A DNA stretch of 19,681 bases, from the NCBI GenBank assembly GCA_016219145.1, contig JACRCG010000107.1, forward strand, positions 1 through 19,681, given 5' to 3'. The position numbers and the translations under genes were made by a program. The stretch's first letter is position 1; each line of letters opens with the position of its first letter. Shown piece after piece: positions 1-7,620 of the stretch. This DNA comes from Deltaproteobacteria bacterium. GTDB lineage: Bacteria > Desulfobacterota > Desulfuromonadia > Geobacterales > Pseudopelobacteraceae. The notes beneath the pieces were generated by a model, which saw nothing but the letters and a program-made list of their open reading frames with translations, was not told the origin of the DNA and did not search any database.

Positions 1-59
1 CCCTGATGCTCATGTGTGACCCCTAGCATAATAAATGTTAGCCAACTAAAGTCAGTAGG

Positions 60-851
60 TTATAACCAGCGTTTACGGCGCTTATAACTTTTTATTTCAC
101 GGTAGCTCTTTTTTTCTTTTCCTTCACCTATTCCGAGGTAAAATTCTTTTACATCGTCATTTGATTTCATCTGCTCGACTGTACCGCTCATGGCAACCCG
201 TCCACCCTCCATAATATAGGCATGATCGCATATGCTGAAGGCAACGTTGGCATTTTGCTCTACAAGCAGAATAGTCGTTTTTTCCTCGTCATTGATCTTC
301 TTAATCAGATGAAATATCTCTTGAACAAGCAGTGGTGCAATACCAAGCGACGGCTCATCGAGCAGCATCAATTTTGGTCTTGCCATAAGAGCTCTGCCGA
401 TGGCCAGCATCTGCTGCTCGCCTCCGCTCAGAAAGCCCGATAACTGGTTGCGCCGTTCACGGAGTCGGGGAAAATAATCATAGACCAGCTCTTTATCACG
501 CTTGAAGCCGACCGAATCCTTACGGGTATGTCCTCCTACTATGAGATTTTCATCTACGGTCAGATCTTCAAAGACCCGTCGCCCCTCCATAACCTGAAAG
601 ATCCCTTTTTTCACGATTTCTTCAGGATTCATGTTGTTGATCTTCTCACCCATAAATTCAATTGAACCGGAAGATACTTCGCCCTCTTCGGATTTGAGGA
701 GGCCGGAAATCGCTTTGAGGGTCGTGCTTTTTCCCGCGCCATTGGCACCCAGGAGTGCCACAATCTTACCTTCTGGCACGGTCAGTGACAAGCCCTTCAG
801 GACTAGTATGACGCGGTTGTATATGACTTCTGCATTACTGATGGTGAGCAT
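60..851 (-). CDS. livF: Liv-family ABC importer, second ATPase (LivF-like)
   Basis: Cytoplasmic ATPase that should pair with LivG to power the LivH/LivM channel. Visible motifs are the Walker A GANGAGKST (about residues 35-43), the ABC signature LSGGEQQ, Walker B with LMLLDEPSLG, and the switch histidine region replaced by LLVEQN, as is usual for LivF. At 263 residues it is longer than the roughly 235 of classical LivF because of a strongly basic tail ending KRRKRWL. I recall that tail from a subgroup of LivF proteins, so it is probably not an artefact. It is the last gene seen in the minus-strand transporter operon and starts 68 bases after the binding-protein gene. Its Shine-Dalgarno is weak (AAGG about 10 bases before the ATG). 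The family call is firm; the substrate is unknown. Confidence 0.93.
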   Translation of the reverse strand: MLTISNAEVIYNRVILVLKGLSLTVPEGKIVALLGANGAGKSTTLKAISGLLKSEEGEVSSGSIEFMGEKINNMNPEEIVKKGIFQVMEGRRVFEDLTVDENLIVGGHTRKDSVGFKRDKELVYDYFPRLRERRNQLSGFLSGGEQQMLAIGRALMARPKLMLLDEPSLGIAPLLVQEIFHLIKKINDEEKTTILLVEQNANVAFSICDHAYIMEGGRVAMSGTVEQMKSNDDVKEFYLGIGEGKEKKSYREIKSYKRRKRWL

Positions 852-875
852 GGATAATTTGCCTTTTCAGGGAAA

Positions 876-898
876 AGAGGGGGCGCAATGCCCCCTCT
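876..898 (-). terminator. Intercistronic GC-rich hairpin between binding protein and livF
   Basis: A perfect 9-bp stem (AGAGGGGGC / GCCCCCTCT) closes on a 5-base loop. On the minus strand it is followed by TTTT and then CCC. It lies 22 bases after the binding-protein stop codon and 25 bases before livF. The U-run is short, so it more likely causes partial termination or stabilises the 3' end of the upstream message than stops transcription fully. That would fit the known need for more binding protein than ATPase. Confidence 0.55.
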
Positions 899-919
899 CC
901 GAATAGTGTTACAATGCTG

Positions 920-2101
920 TTACAGTCCCAGCCACTCTTTTTTACGCGGTGTTTCGATGTCTTCAACTTTAGTCATCTTACCGCCCTTGATAACATAGAT
1001 AGTGGTTTTTGTGGTCGGGCGATGGTCTGTAGCTGTGTAGGTGATCGGTGGAACCAGACCGCCGGTATCGAAGTTTTTAAGAGTCTCAAGGGCGTTCTTG
1101 ACTCCTTCACCGTTCAACTGTTTGTTCTTATCGGCAATTTTAAGCCCTTCAGCCCATACCAGACCATAGGTCCAGCCACGGACATAAACGGTGTCGCGTG
1201 CATCTTTTGAAGGGTGTTTTTTATTCCAATCCGTCAGCAGTTTCATGCCAGGTACGTTGGCACCATAAGGGGCATGTGTGGCCATGCCGTAAACGCCCTC
1301 AGCCGCGTCCTTGGCAAGCAGGGGCAGAGCTTCAGTCATACCGTAGTTACCCAAAAAGAACTTTGTTTTGATGCCAAGTTTCTTGGCATCTTTCAGCAGT
1401 ACCGCACACCATGAAACAGTTGTCTGAACGTAAGCGTAATCAGGAGCTTTCTTCTGCATGTTCAGCAGGTTAGAAGTGACATCCTGAAAGCTTGCCGGAA
1501 TTACTTCCTCGTGCACAAGTTCAATGCCCAGCTCTTTAGCATACTGTTTGCCGGCTTCTATCGGAGCTTTGCCGAAACCGTGATTAGGGTAGATAAAGGC
1601 AACTTTAGGAGCTCCTTTGCCCTTCCACTCTTTCTTCACATACTGCAGGAAGCCGCGGATCTGATCTGAGTAGCTAGCGCCTACGAAGAAGTTATAAGGA
1701 GTTTTTGTCGGATCTGTCAGATGCCCGGAATAGGATGCAGAAAAATAAGGGATCTTGTCCTTGGAAATGGTATCTTTCAAAGCTTCTGTATCGCCGGTGC
1801 CCCAGCCGTTGATCATCACAACCTTGTCCTGCTCGACAAACTTCTTGTAAGTGGCATTAGCCTGAGGGATCTTGTAGGCGTAGTCCACGTTAACAAGCTC
1901 AATTTTCTTGCCGTTAACGCCGCCTTTTTCGTTGATGTAGGCAATGGCGTCCTGAACCCCCTCAGCGAAGGGCTTGCCAACATCAGCTGTCACACCTGTC
2001 AGATCCCAAAGTCCGCCGACTTTGACGGTCTCTGCTGCGAATGTTGTTGATGCGATTGCAATTACTGCCGCCAGTGCTGCCAGAACTCTTCCGAATTTCA
2101 T
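920..2101 (-). CDS. Periplasmic substrate-binding protein of Liv-type ABC importer
   Basis: Secreted solute receptor that should deliver ligand to LivHM. The N-terminus is a clear Sec signal peptide: MKFGR, a hydrophobic Ala/Ile stretch, then likely cleavage after TTFA near residue 22. The mature part starts with VKVGGLWDLTG and continues as a type 1 periplasmic-binding fold of 393 residues, about the family length. The Shine-Dalgarno AGGGAGGTAGG sits directly before the ATG and is among the strongest in the window. It follows livM after 121 bases with no gene. It resembles livK-type receptors broadly, but the body looks closer to the uncharacterised ligand-binding group often found beside acyl-CoA ligases than to E. 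coli LivK, so leucine should not be assumed as the ligand. Confidence 0.92.
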   Translation of the reverse strand: MKFGRVLAALAAVIAIASTTFAAETVKVGGLWDLTGVTADVGKPFAEGVQDAIAYINEKGGVNGKKIELVNVDYAYKIPQANATYKKFVEQDKVVMINGWGTGDTEALKDTISKDKIPYFSASYSGHLTDPTKTPYNFFVGASYSDQIRGFLQYVKKEWKGKGAPKVAFIYPNHGFGKAPIEAGKQYAKELGIELVHEEVIPASFQDVTSNLLNMQKKAPDYAYVQTTVSWCAVLLKDAKKLGIKTKFFLGNYGMTEALPLLAKDAAEGVYGMATHAPYGANVPGMKLLTDWNKKHPSKDARDTVYVRGWTYGLVWAEGLKIADKNKQLNGEGVKNALETLKNFDTGGLVPPITYTATDHRPTTKTTIYVIKGGKMTKVEDIETPRKKEWLGL

Positions 2102-2222
2102 ACCTACCTCCCTTTCTGTGTTAGTGCTGCCCCAATTGAATTAAACTCCCCGGTGATGGAAAAAGTCACTTCTCATTGCATAAGCTGATTACAACTCGCT
2201 GCTACAATAATCCAATCAATAA

Positions 2223-3266
2223 TCAGTGTGAAAACGGATACAGTTTCCAGTAGTTTTTTATGCTGTGCCAGCGGGCGGCCATACCGGATGGCTCAAAGAT
2301 CAGGAAAATAATCACCAGCAGTCCGAATACCAGCTCTTTGGTCGCAGCCAGCTTGTTTACCAACTCCGGAAAAGATCCGGCCAGAGCGGATGTCGCCATT
2401 CTCAGCAACTCCGGCAGCAAGGTTATGAAAATCGCCCCGTAGATCGAACCCAGAATACTGCCGAGGCCACCGATAATTATCATACCGAGATAATCTATTG
2501 CAACCGTAACCGGAAACGTTTCCGGCGAAATAATCTTCGCTTGATATGCGATCAGCGCCCCGGCAACGCCAACATAAAAAGAGCTGATACCAAATGAGAA
2601 TAATTTGTATTTGAGTAGATTGACTCCCATTACTTCAGCGGATATGGCCTGATCACGGATAGCAACAAAAGCCTTTCCGACCTTGGTTCGAAACAGATTC
2701 TTAGCAAACAGAACGGACATAATTGCGAGAACGAAAATCAGAAAAAACAGTTTCGCGTCGGAGTCAAAACTAAAGCTACCTATCTTTGGCGCTGGAATAG
2801 AGAGGCCGGCTACTCCGCCGGTGACAGACTCCCATTTCACGACAAGAAACTCAACAATAAAATGCGCAGCCAGTGTGGCCATCGCCAGATAAAGTCCTTT
2901 TATCCGCAATGAAGGGATTCCCACAAACATTCCGAAAAAAGCCGTGATAATTCCTGCCATCGGAATGCAGATGTAGAAAGGCAGTCCGAATTTAGTTCCC
3001 ATGTATCCGCAGGAGAATGCGCCGATGGCCATGAAAGCGGCGTTTCCAAGTGAAATCTGGCCGGTGAATCCGGTCAGTATATTTAGACCTATGGCTCCAA
3101 TTATTGCTATACCGATGCGGTTGACAATATCGAGCAGGTAGCCAGGCACATATAACGGCAGGGTAAACAGCAGGCAGAAAAAGAGACCAAGCATAACTCG
3201 CGCTGTCCCGGATTCAAAGATGGTCATATCTGCCGCATAGGATGTTTTGAAGTCGCCACAACGCAT
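2223..3266 (-). CDS. livM: Liv-family ABC importer permease (LivM-like)
   Basis: Inner-membrane channel subunit, partner of LivH. The protein is a series of hydrophobic segments beginning near residue 25 (MLGLFFCLLFTLPLYVPGYL). It carries the family hallmark GLNILTGFTGQISLGNAAF at about 60-78 and the cytoplasmic coupling region around GVNLLKYKLFSFGISS. The C-terminus after the last membrane segment is EPSGMAARW followed by a short Lys/Tyr-rich tail. Its 347 residues are normal for the family. The start is supported by GAGGA five bases or so upstream. A later methionine (MTIFESG, residue 14) is a possible alternative. livH ends 36 bases upstream. Confidence 0.92.
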   Translation of the reverse strand: MRCGDFKTSYAADMTIFESGTARVMLGLFFCLLFTLPLYVPGYLLDIVNRIGIAIIGAIGLNILTGFTGQISLGNAAFMAIGAFSCGYMGTKFGLPFYICIPMAGIITAFFGMFVGIPSLRIKGLYLAMATLAAHFIVEFLVVKWESVTGGVAGLSIPAPKIGSFSFDSDAKLFFLIFVLAIMSVLFAKNLFRTKVGKAFVAIRDQAISAEVMGVNLLKYKLFSFGISSFYVGVAGALIAYQAKIISPETFPVTVAIDYLGMIIIGGLGSILGSIYGAIFITLLPELLRMATSALAGSFPELVNKLAATKELVFGLLVIIFLIFEPSGMAARWHSIKNYWKLYPFSH

Positions 3267-3302
3267 AAATCCTCACTTGTCAGTTGAAAAAATGTACCGG
3301 AA

Positions 3303-4196
3303 TCATACCCGTTCGATCTTCTTTTTGCCAAACAGACCGTAGGGTTTGAACATTAAAATAAGAATAAGGGCGATATATGGTGCTACTTCCTTGGCTCCGC
3401 CACCCACGAGCGGATCTATAAAGCCTCCTGAAAGGTTTTCCAGAACACCGATAATGATGCCACCGATTATGGCCCCGAGGATGCTGTCCAGTCCTCCCAG
3501 AATAACCACAGGCAGGACTTTAAGTCCCATGAAGCTGAGCGACATGTCTATGCCTCCCCTGATGGTGCCTAGCAGAATTCCGCCAACCGAAGAAACTATG
3601 GCGGCGATCGCCCATGATATGGCAAACATCTTTTTCACGCTTATGCCCATGGACAAGGCTACCTGCTGGCTGGAAGCGGTTGCGCGCATGGCCACGCCCG
3701 TTTTTGAGTATTTAAAGAACGTGGTCAGAATGACTACAAGAATGGTAACGCAGCCTATCGCATACAGATAGCCCTGCGAGACGGGAATCGGCCCGATCTG
3801 TACCGGTGCGCTCGGAAATACTTCTGGAAATGGAATAGTATCAGTTCCGTAAGCCAGCTGGATAAGCGCCTTAAGAATGCTTGAAAGTCCAAGCGTGACC
3901 ATGATTACCGATATCAGATGAGAGCCGATCAGAGGCCGCAGAATAAGCCGCTCTATGGCAACTCCCAGTATGGCGGAAAACAAAAAGGTTATCAGGATGG
4001 CCTGCCAGAAAGGGACCTGATATTTCGAAAGCAGGTTCAGGCAGAGGTAAGCGCCCACCATCAGGAACTCTCCCTGCGCCAGGTTGAGAGCGCTGGTGGC
4101 CTTGTAAATTATAACGAAGCCGGTCGCCACAAGTGCGTAGATACTACCAACCACCAGACCGTTGATTATGAGTTGCAGGATAAAAGTATAATCCAT
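3303..4196 (-). CDS. livH: Liv-family ABC importer permease (LivH-like)
   Basis: Inner-membrane channel subunit. It opens with FILQLIINGLVVGSIYALVA, the usual LivH first membrane segment, then has the conserved ALNLAQGEFLMVGAY stretch. It ends KPYGLFGKKKIERV, the typical LivH end. At 297 residues it has normal length. The ATG lies 14 bases after the acyl-CoA ligase stop codon, and GGAG in that gap (8 bases before the ATG) serves as ribosome site, so the two genes are tightly coupled in one message. Confidence 0.94.
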   Translation of the reverse strand: MDYTFILQLIINGLVVGSIYALVATGFVIIYKATSALNLAQGEFLMVGAYLCLNLLSKYQVPFWQAILITFLFSAILGVAIERLILRPLIGSHLISVIMVTLGLSSILKALIQLAYGTDTIPFPEVFPSAPVQIGPIPVSQGYLYAIGCVTILVVILTTFFKYSKTGVAMRATASSQQVALSMGISVKKMFAISWAIAAIVSSVGGILLGTIRGGIDMSLSFMGLKVLPVVILGGLDSILGAIIGGIIIGVLENLSGGFIDPLVGGGAKEVAPYIALILILMFKPYGLFGKKKIERV

Positions 4197-4210
4197 GTTG
4201 AAAGCTCCGC

Positions 4211-6118
4211 TCAGATTGTTCTTATAGTAACAGTGGTCTGGATATGTCCGATTTTCCCATCTGGAAACACAACATTTGTATCAATGTCGAGCTTGTCGCT
4301 CCCTGCGTGCAGTGCCTTTACAAGTTCACCGTAGATGGTTCGTACGGCTTCTCTGCGCATCTTGCCTGTGCGCGTCAGTTCACCTTCATCAGCATCCAGC
4401 TCCTTGTAGATTATCGCGAAGCGGGCAATCCGGGCCCTTTCCGGCAGATCCCTGTTCACCTTGGAGAGCTCGCCGGCAATAAGATCGTTAATTTCCGGCT
4501 TGGCTGCCAGGTCTGCGAAAGTCATATATGAGAGCTTGTTATCTCCGGCCCATTTGCCGACTACCCGGCTATTTATGCCGATCAGCGCTACCAGTTCGGA
4601 TGCTCCGCCGCCATCTACCAAGGCTTCGGCAATAAATGGGGAAAAGCGAAGGCTGTTCTCAATCAGTTGTGCGGAGTAACTTGATCCATCAGCCAGTGTC
4701 AGTACATCTCCGACCCTGTCTATTACTGTCAGATGACCATCGGCATCCAGATAGCCGGTATCTCCGGATCGAAGCCATCCATCTGCTGTCAGAACCCGGC
4801 TGGTTGCGGCCTCGTCGCCATAATAACCGCTGAAGAGACCGGCGCTTTTGGAGAGAATTTCACCATTTTCGTCAATTCTGATTTCGGTTCCGGGTAGTGG
4901 GAGGCCAACCGTGGCTCCTTTAACGCCGCCGTTGCGATGCATGCAGGTAATACCCGAGATCTCGGTCTGACCGTACAGCTGCTTTAAGTTAACCCCTATG
5001 GCATGAAAAAACCTGAAAACGTTGGTGCCCAGTGAGGCGCCGCCAGTGAGGGCAGAGCGTATACGAGAAAGGCCGAGTCGATCCTTTAAGGGCCTGAAAA
5101 GCAGGATATGGGCAATAAAGCGCCAGATTTCAAGCGCTAGAGAAGGTTTGGAGCCAGACAGGACGCAATCGGCATATTTTTCGCCGATAGGCATCAAGCT
5201 GTTGAACATGAATTTTTTGAAGGGGGTGGAGTCCATCATCCTGACCCGGACTGTTGCAGCAATTGACTCCCACACTTTTGGTGGCGAGAGCATTATGTGC
5301 GGACCAATTTCACGCATGTCGGCCATGGCCGTCTCCGGCTTTTCCGGAAAGTTGACCGTATATCCGATTACTAGCGGCGCCGCCACGGACATGAGTTGTT
5401 CACCGAACCAGGCCAGCGGCAACAGCGAGACAAATTCATCATTTTCATTTTTGGGATCAGCCTCATTAAAAGCCTGACTCATGCTGATCAGGCTTTTAAA
5501 GGTGAGTATGGCGCCCTTTGGGTCTCCGGTTGTGCCGGAAGTCATGCAGATGATGGCAGCATCATCACCATGTCCGCCTGCAACCAGTTGATCAAAAAGC
5601 TCCGGGTGTTTTTCAGCATGCGCTTGACCAGCTTCCAAAGCTTCAGCAAAGCTTGCCAGAATATTGTCCTGGTAGTTTCTCATACCGCGTTTTTGGATGT
5701 AAATTACTCGACAGAGTTCCGGCAGTAGCTCCTTCTGATCGAGCAGTTTGTCGACCTGCTCCTGATCCTCGGCAATAACAAAGCTGACGTCGAACTGTTT
5801 GATGGCCTTTGCTACTTCATGTTGCGTGGAGTCATGGTAGAAGGATACAGCAATCCCTCCCAGCGCCTGGGCTGCTATTTCGGCGAAAAGAGATTCCGGA
5901 CGGTTATTCCCGATAATCGCCAGCTTGTCGGCTGGTTTAAAGCCCATTGAGTGCAGACCAAGCGCCAGTTTGCTAACGTTTTCGTAGTACTCCAGCCAAC
6001 TGAAGGTCTGCCAGATCCCGAGGCCTTTTTGACGCAGAGCCGCTTTTTTTGCACCATACTTTTCGGCGTTAAGTTTCAGCAGTTTTGGTAGTGTTGCATT
6101 GTCTAGATCTATTTGCAC
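4211..6118 (-). CDS. AMP-forming long-chain-type acyl-CoA ligase embedded in the transporter operon
   Basis: Adenylates a carboxylic acid and transfers it to CoA in the cytoplasm. The ATP-binding loop TSGTTGDPKG is at residues 193-202, the adenylate motif YGQTE at 382-386, the hinge region SGDTG at 451-455 with DR at 467-468, and the likely catalytic lysine in RTGK near residue 586. The size (635 residues) and spacing fit the FadD15/Faa1-like group (COG1022) rather than short-chain synthetases. The start is GTG (6116-6118), adjacent to the livG stop with zero spacing. A strong GGAGGGG inside the end of livG supports it. The position between livG and livH implies work on the solute brought in by this importer. 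Chain length or aromatic nature of the substrate cannot be decided here. Confidence 0.9.
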   Translation of the reverse strand: MQIDLDNATLPKLLKLNAEKYGAKKAALRQKGLGIWQTFSWLEYYENVSKLALGLHSMGFKPADKLAIIGNNRPESLFAEIAAQALGGIAVSFYHDSTQHEVAKAIKQFDVSFVIAEDQEQVDKLLDQKELLPELCRVIYIQKRGMRNYQDNILASFAEALEAGQAHAEKHPELFDQLVAGGHGDDAAIICMTSGTTGDPKGAILTFKSLISMSQAFNEADPKNENDEFVSLLPLAWFGEQLMSVAAPLVIGYTVNFPEKPETAMADMREIGPHIMLSPPKVWESIAATVRVRMMDSTPFKKFMFNSLMPIGEKYADCVLSGSKPSLALEIWRFIAHILLFRPLKDRLGLSRIRSALTGGASLGTNVFRFFHAIGVNLKQLYGQTEISGITCMHRNGGVKGATVGLPLPGTEIRIDENGEILSKSAGLFSGYYGDEAATSRVLTADGWLRSGDTGYLDADGHLTVIDRVGDVLTLADGSSYSAQLIENSLRFSPFIAEALVDGGGASELVALIGINSRVVGKWAGDNKLSYMTFADLAAKPEINDLIAGELSKVNRDLPERARIARFAIIYKELDADEGELTRTGKMRREAVRTIYGELVKALHAGSDKLDIDTNVVFPDGKIGHIQTTVTIRTI

Positions 6119-6895
6119 CTAAGGCCCCTCCGGATCTTCTTCGCCAAGATAGGCTTTTATTACATGTGGATCCTGTTGAACTTCATCGGGAGTTCCACCT
6201 GCAATTTTCTTCCCGAAATCAAGAACACATACAGTGTTTGAAATATCCATTACGACGCCCATGTCATGTTCGATCATAATGATTGTAATGCCACGGACCT
6301 GATTGGTTTCGAGGATGAAGCGGACCATATCCTCGGTCTCTTCATGGTTCATCCCCGCCATTGGTTCGTCGAGCAGCAGCAGTTTTGGTTCAAGTGCCAG
6401 GGCGCGTGCAAGTTCCACCCTTTTCTGAAATCCATAGGCCAGTGTTCCCACGATGGCTTTGCGAATACTCTGAATTTCAAGGAACTCTATGATTTCTTCG
6501 ACGTACTCGCGATGCTTGATCTCTTCGGCACGAGCCTGTCCGTAATATAGTCCGCCGGTAAGAATGCCGGCATGCTGATGTAAGTGGCGACCGATCATCA
6601 GGTTATCAATGACGCTCATCCCCTTGAACAGCGCAATATTCTGAAACGACCTTGCCATCCCGCGTTTGGTGCGTTCATAAGAAGGCAAGCGGGTGACTTC
6701 TTGTCCCTCAAACATAACCTTGCCCACTTGCGGGTTGTACAGGCCGCTGATGCAGTTAAGCATCGAAGATTTGCCTGCGCCGTTCGGGCCGATGATGGCA
6801 AATATTTCGCCCTGATTGACTTCAAACGATACTCCGGACAAAGCCCGGACTCCTCCGAAGCTCAGGTGAATATCGCTACAGGAAAGCTGAACCAT
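6119..6895 (-). CDS. livG: Liv-family ABC importer, first ATPase (LivG-like)
   Basis: ATPase partner of LivF. Walker A GPNGAGKSS is at residues 36-44, the Q-loop at ARSFQNIALF, Walker B LLLLDEPMAGM, and the switch histidine in MIEHDM. The ABC signature reads LAYGFQKRVELARAL, so the usual second Gln of LSYGQQ is Phe. The insert around RHLHQHAGILTGGLYYG is typical of LivG. Its 258 residues are normal. The start is backed by AAGGAG at 6903-6908. It is the first gene of the minus-strand operon, so its promoter should lie in the divergent region beyond 6900, but I could not pin one down convincingly. Confidence 0.94.
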   Translation of the reverse strand: MVQLSCSDIHLSFGGVRALSGVSFEVNQGEIFAIIGPNGAGKSSMLNCISGLYNPQVGKVMFEGQEVTRLPSYERTKRGMARSFQNIALFKGMSVIDNLMIGRHLHQHAGILTGGLYYGQARAEEIKHREYVEEIIEFLEIQSIRKAIVGTLAYGFQKRVELARALALEPKLLLLDEPMAGMNHEETEDMVRFILETNQVRGITIIMIEHDMGVVMDISNTVCVLDFGKKIAGGTPDEVQQDPHVIKAYLGEEDPEGP

Positions 6896-7198
6896 CTAAA
6901 AGCTCCTTGGTTTAATAGTTCCATACAGGTCTGTCAAAATGAATCCGGGGAGGTAGCCGGATCACAGTGTCGTTCAGGTACACAGCGTCTGATTAATGGA
7001 TTTAGCCGAAACAACGGTCTGGAAAGCAAAAAACGGTAACTGATTGATGCACGTACTTTTCCGGGATCGCTGCCATTAACGTCAAAACCGTGTGGTAATT
7101 GGATGATAAATGGCTGTACAATTCTTCTTGCTCGCAAACGGTCTCCGGTAAAGTGATGTGTGAAATAGCATCATCTTTGTGCGACGTCAAACAAATAA

Positions 7199-7226
7199 TT
7201 GATAATCTAAAAAATGGTTTTATTAT
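7199..7226 (+). promoter_or_regulatory. Candidate sigma70 promoter inside the divergent region
   Basis: TTGATA (7199-7204) and TATTAT (7221-7226) are 16 bases apart on the plus strand. The same AT-rich patch gives a perfect TATAAT on the minus strand (7222-7227), but with no good -35 partner. A transcript from here would have a leader of nearly 400 bases before the liu operon. It may be a chance match in AT-rich DNA. Confidence 0.25.
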
Positions 7227-7418
7227 AGCTTGACATGAACGTAAGGCGAATGCAGGCTTTTCAAACACTTTCCCCGATATTAAGGCCTGAATCAGACAGC
7301 GGATGAAAATCTTATTCGTGTTGTGGGGATGAACATGAAACATAATTTTGAAGGTAATGAGATTTCGAGACTCGCGCACATCTGTGAGCCAGTAAGCTTG
7401 TTGTATGCTCTTTAGCTG

Positions 7419-7430
7419 CATGATATCATG
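7419..7430. repeat. Perfect 12-bp palindrome CATGATATCATG
   Basis: Twofold-symmetric site in the divergent region, about 105 bases upstream of the -35 of the liu promoter. The symmetry does not extend further out. It could be an operator or activator site, but no matching second copy was noticed in the window. Confidence 0.3.
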
Positions 7431-7534
7431 TGCTTCCGGTCTGTGCGGTTGGTTGCTCCGGGTGACGCATTGTTCCTGGTGCTGCAATTCTGCCCGCCTT
7501 GGTGGAAATTGTTTTGATAATCCCAAAATAATGT

Positions 7535-7563
7535 TTGACAGATTTTTGGTGCTGCTCTATGTT
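7535..7563 (+). promoter_or_regulatory. Promoter of the liu operon
   Basis: A consensus -35 TTGACA (7535-7540), a 17-base spacer and a -10 TATGTT (7558-7563) make the best sigma70-type match in the window. Transcription would begin near 7570, giving a leader of about 50 bases. The first gene follows an AAGGTGG ribosome site at 7608-7614. Confidence 0.65.
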
Positions 7564-7578
7564 ACCTTTACGTAAGGT
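7562..7578. promoter_or_regulatory. Dyad over the liu transcription start (candidate operator)
   Basis: The perfect palindrome TTACGTAA (7568-7575) is flanked by ACC and GGT, giving the imperfect dyad ACCTTTACGTAAGGT (7564-7578). A second possible pairing is TTAC (7562-7565) with GTAA (7572-7575). It overlaps the end of the -10 and the predicted start point, where a repressor would block initiation. Leucine/isovalerate operons in proteobacteria are known to be controlled by LiuR (MerR family) or LiuQ (TetR family). Whether this site belongs to either is not shown, and no regulator gene is in the window. A related ACGTAAGG lies at 7239-7246. Confidence 0.4.
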
Positions 7579-7620
7579 GCAGATGCCTTTAGCGATCCGA
7601 GATGAAAAAGGTGGCAGAAT

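Larger units (their letters stand above)
6896..7620. other. 725-bp divergent intergenic region, no convincing gene
   Basis: This stretch separates the minus-strand transporter operon from the plus-strand liu operon and is clearly more AT-rich than the genes on either side, especially 7140-7300. Open frames in it are low-complexity, begin with poor starts and lack ribosome sites, so I see no protein gene. It does hold a strong promoter and dyad next to the liu operon, a weaker promoter-like pair near 7200, and a 12-bp palindrome at 7419-7430, all listed separately. The length is more than two promoters need. A small RNA or a long regulated leader for livG is possible but not shown. Confidence 0.6.

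Noticed and set aside
6909..6937. Minus-strand TTGACA (6932-6937) as the livG promoter
   Set aside because: The only -10 candidates at allowed spacing (TAAACC, ATTAAA) are poor, and the start point would fall in or beside the livG ribosome site.
7002..7526. 174-codon open frame on the minus strand in the divergent region
   Set aside because: It begins with TTG, has no ribosome site, an irregular composition rich in His, Gln and Ser, and no recognisable motif. It overlaps the liu upstream control area.
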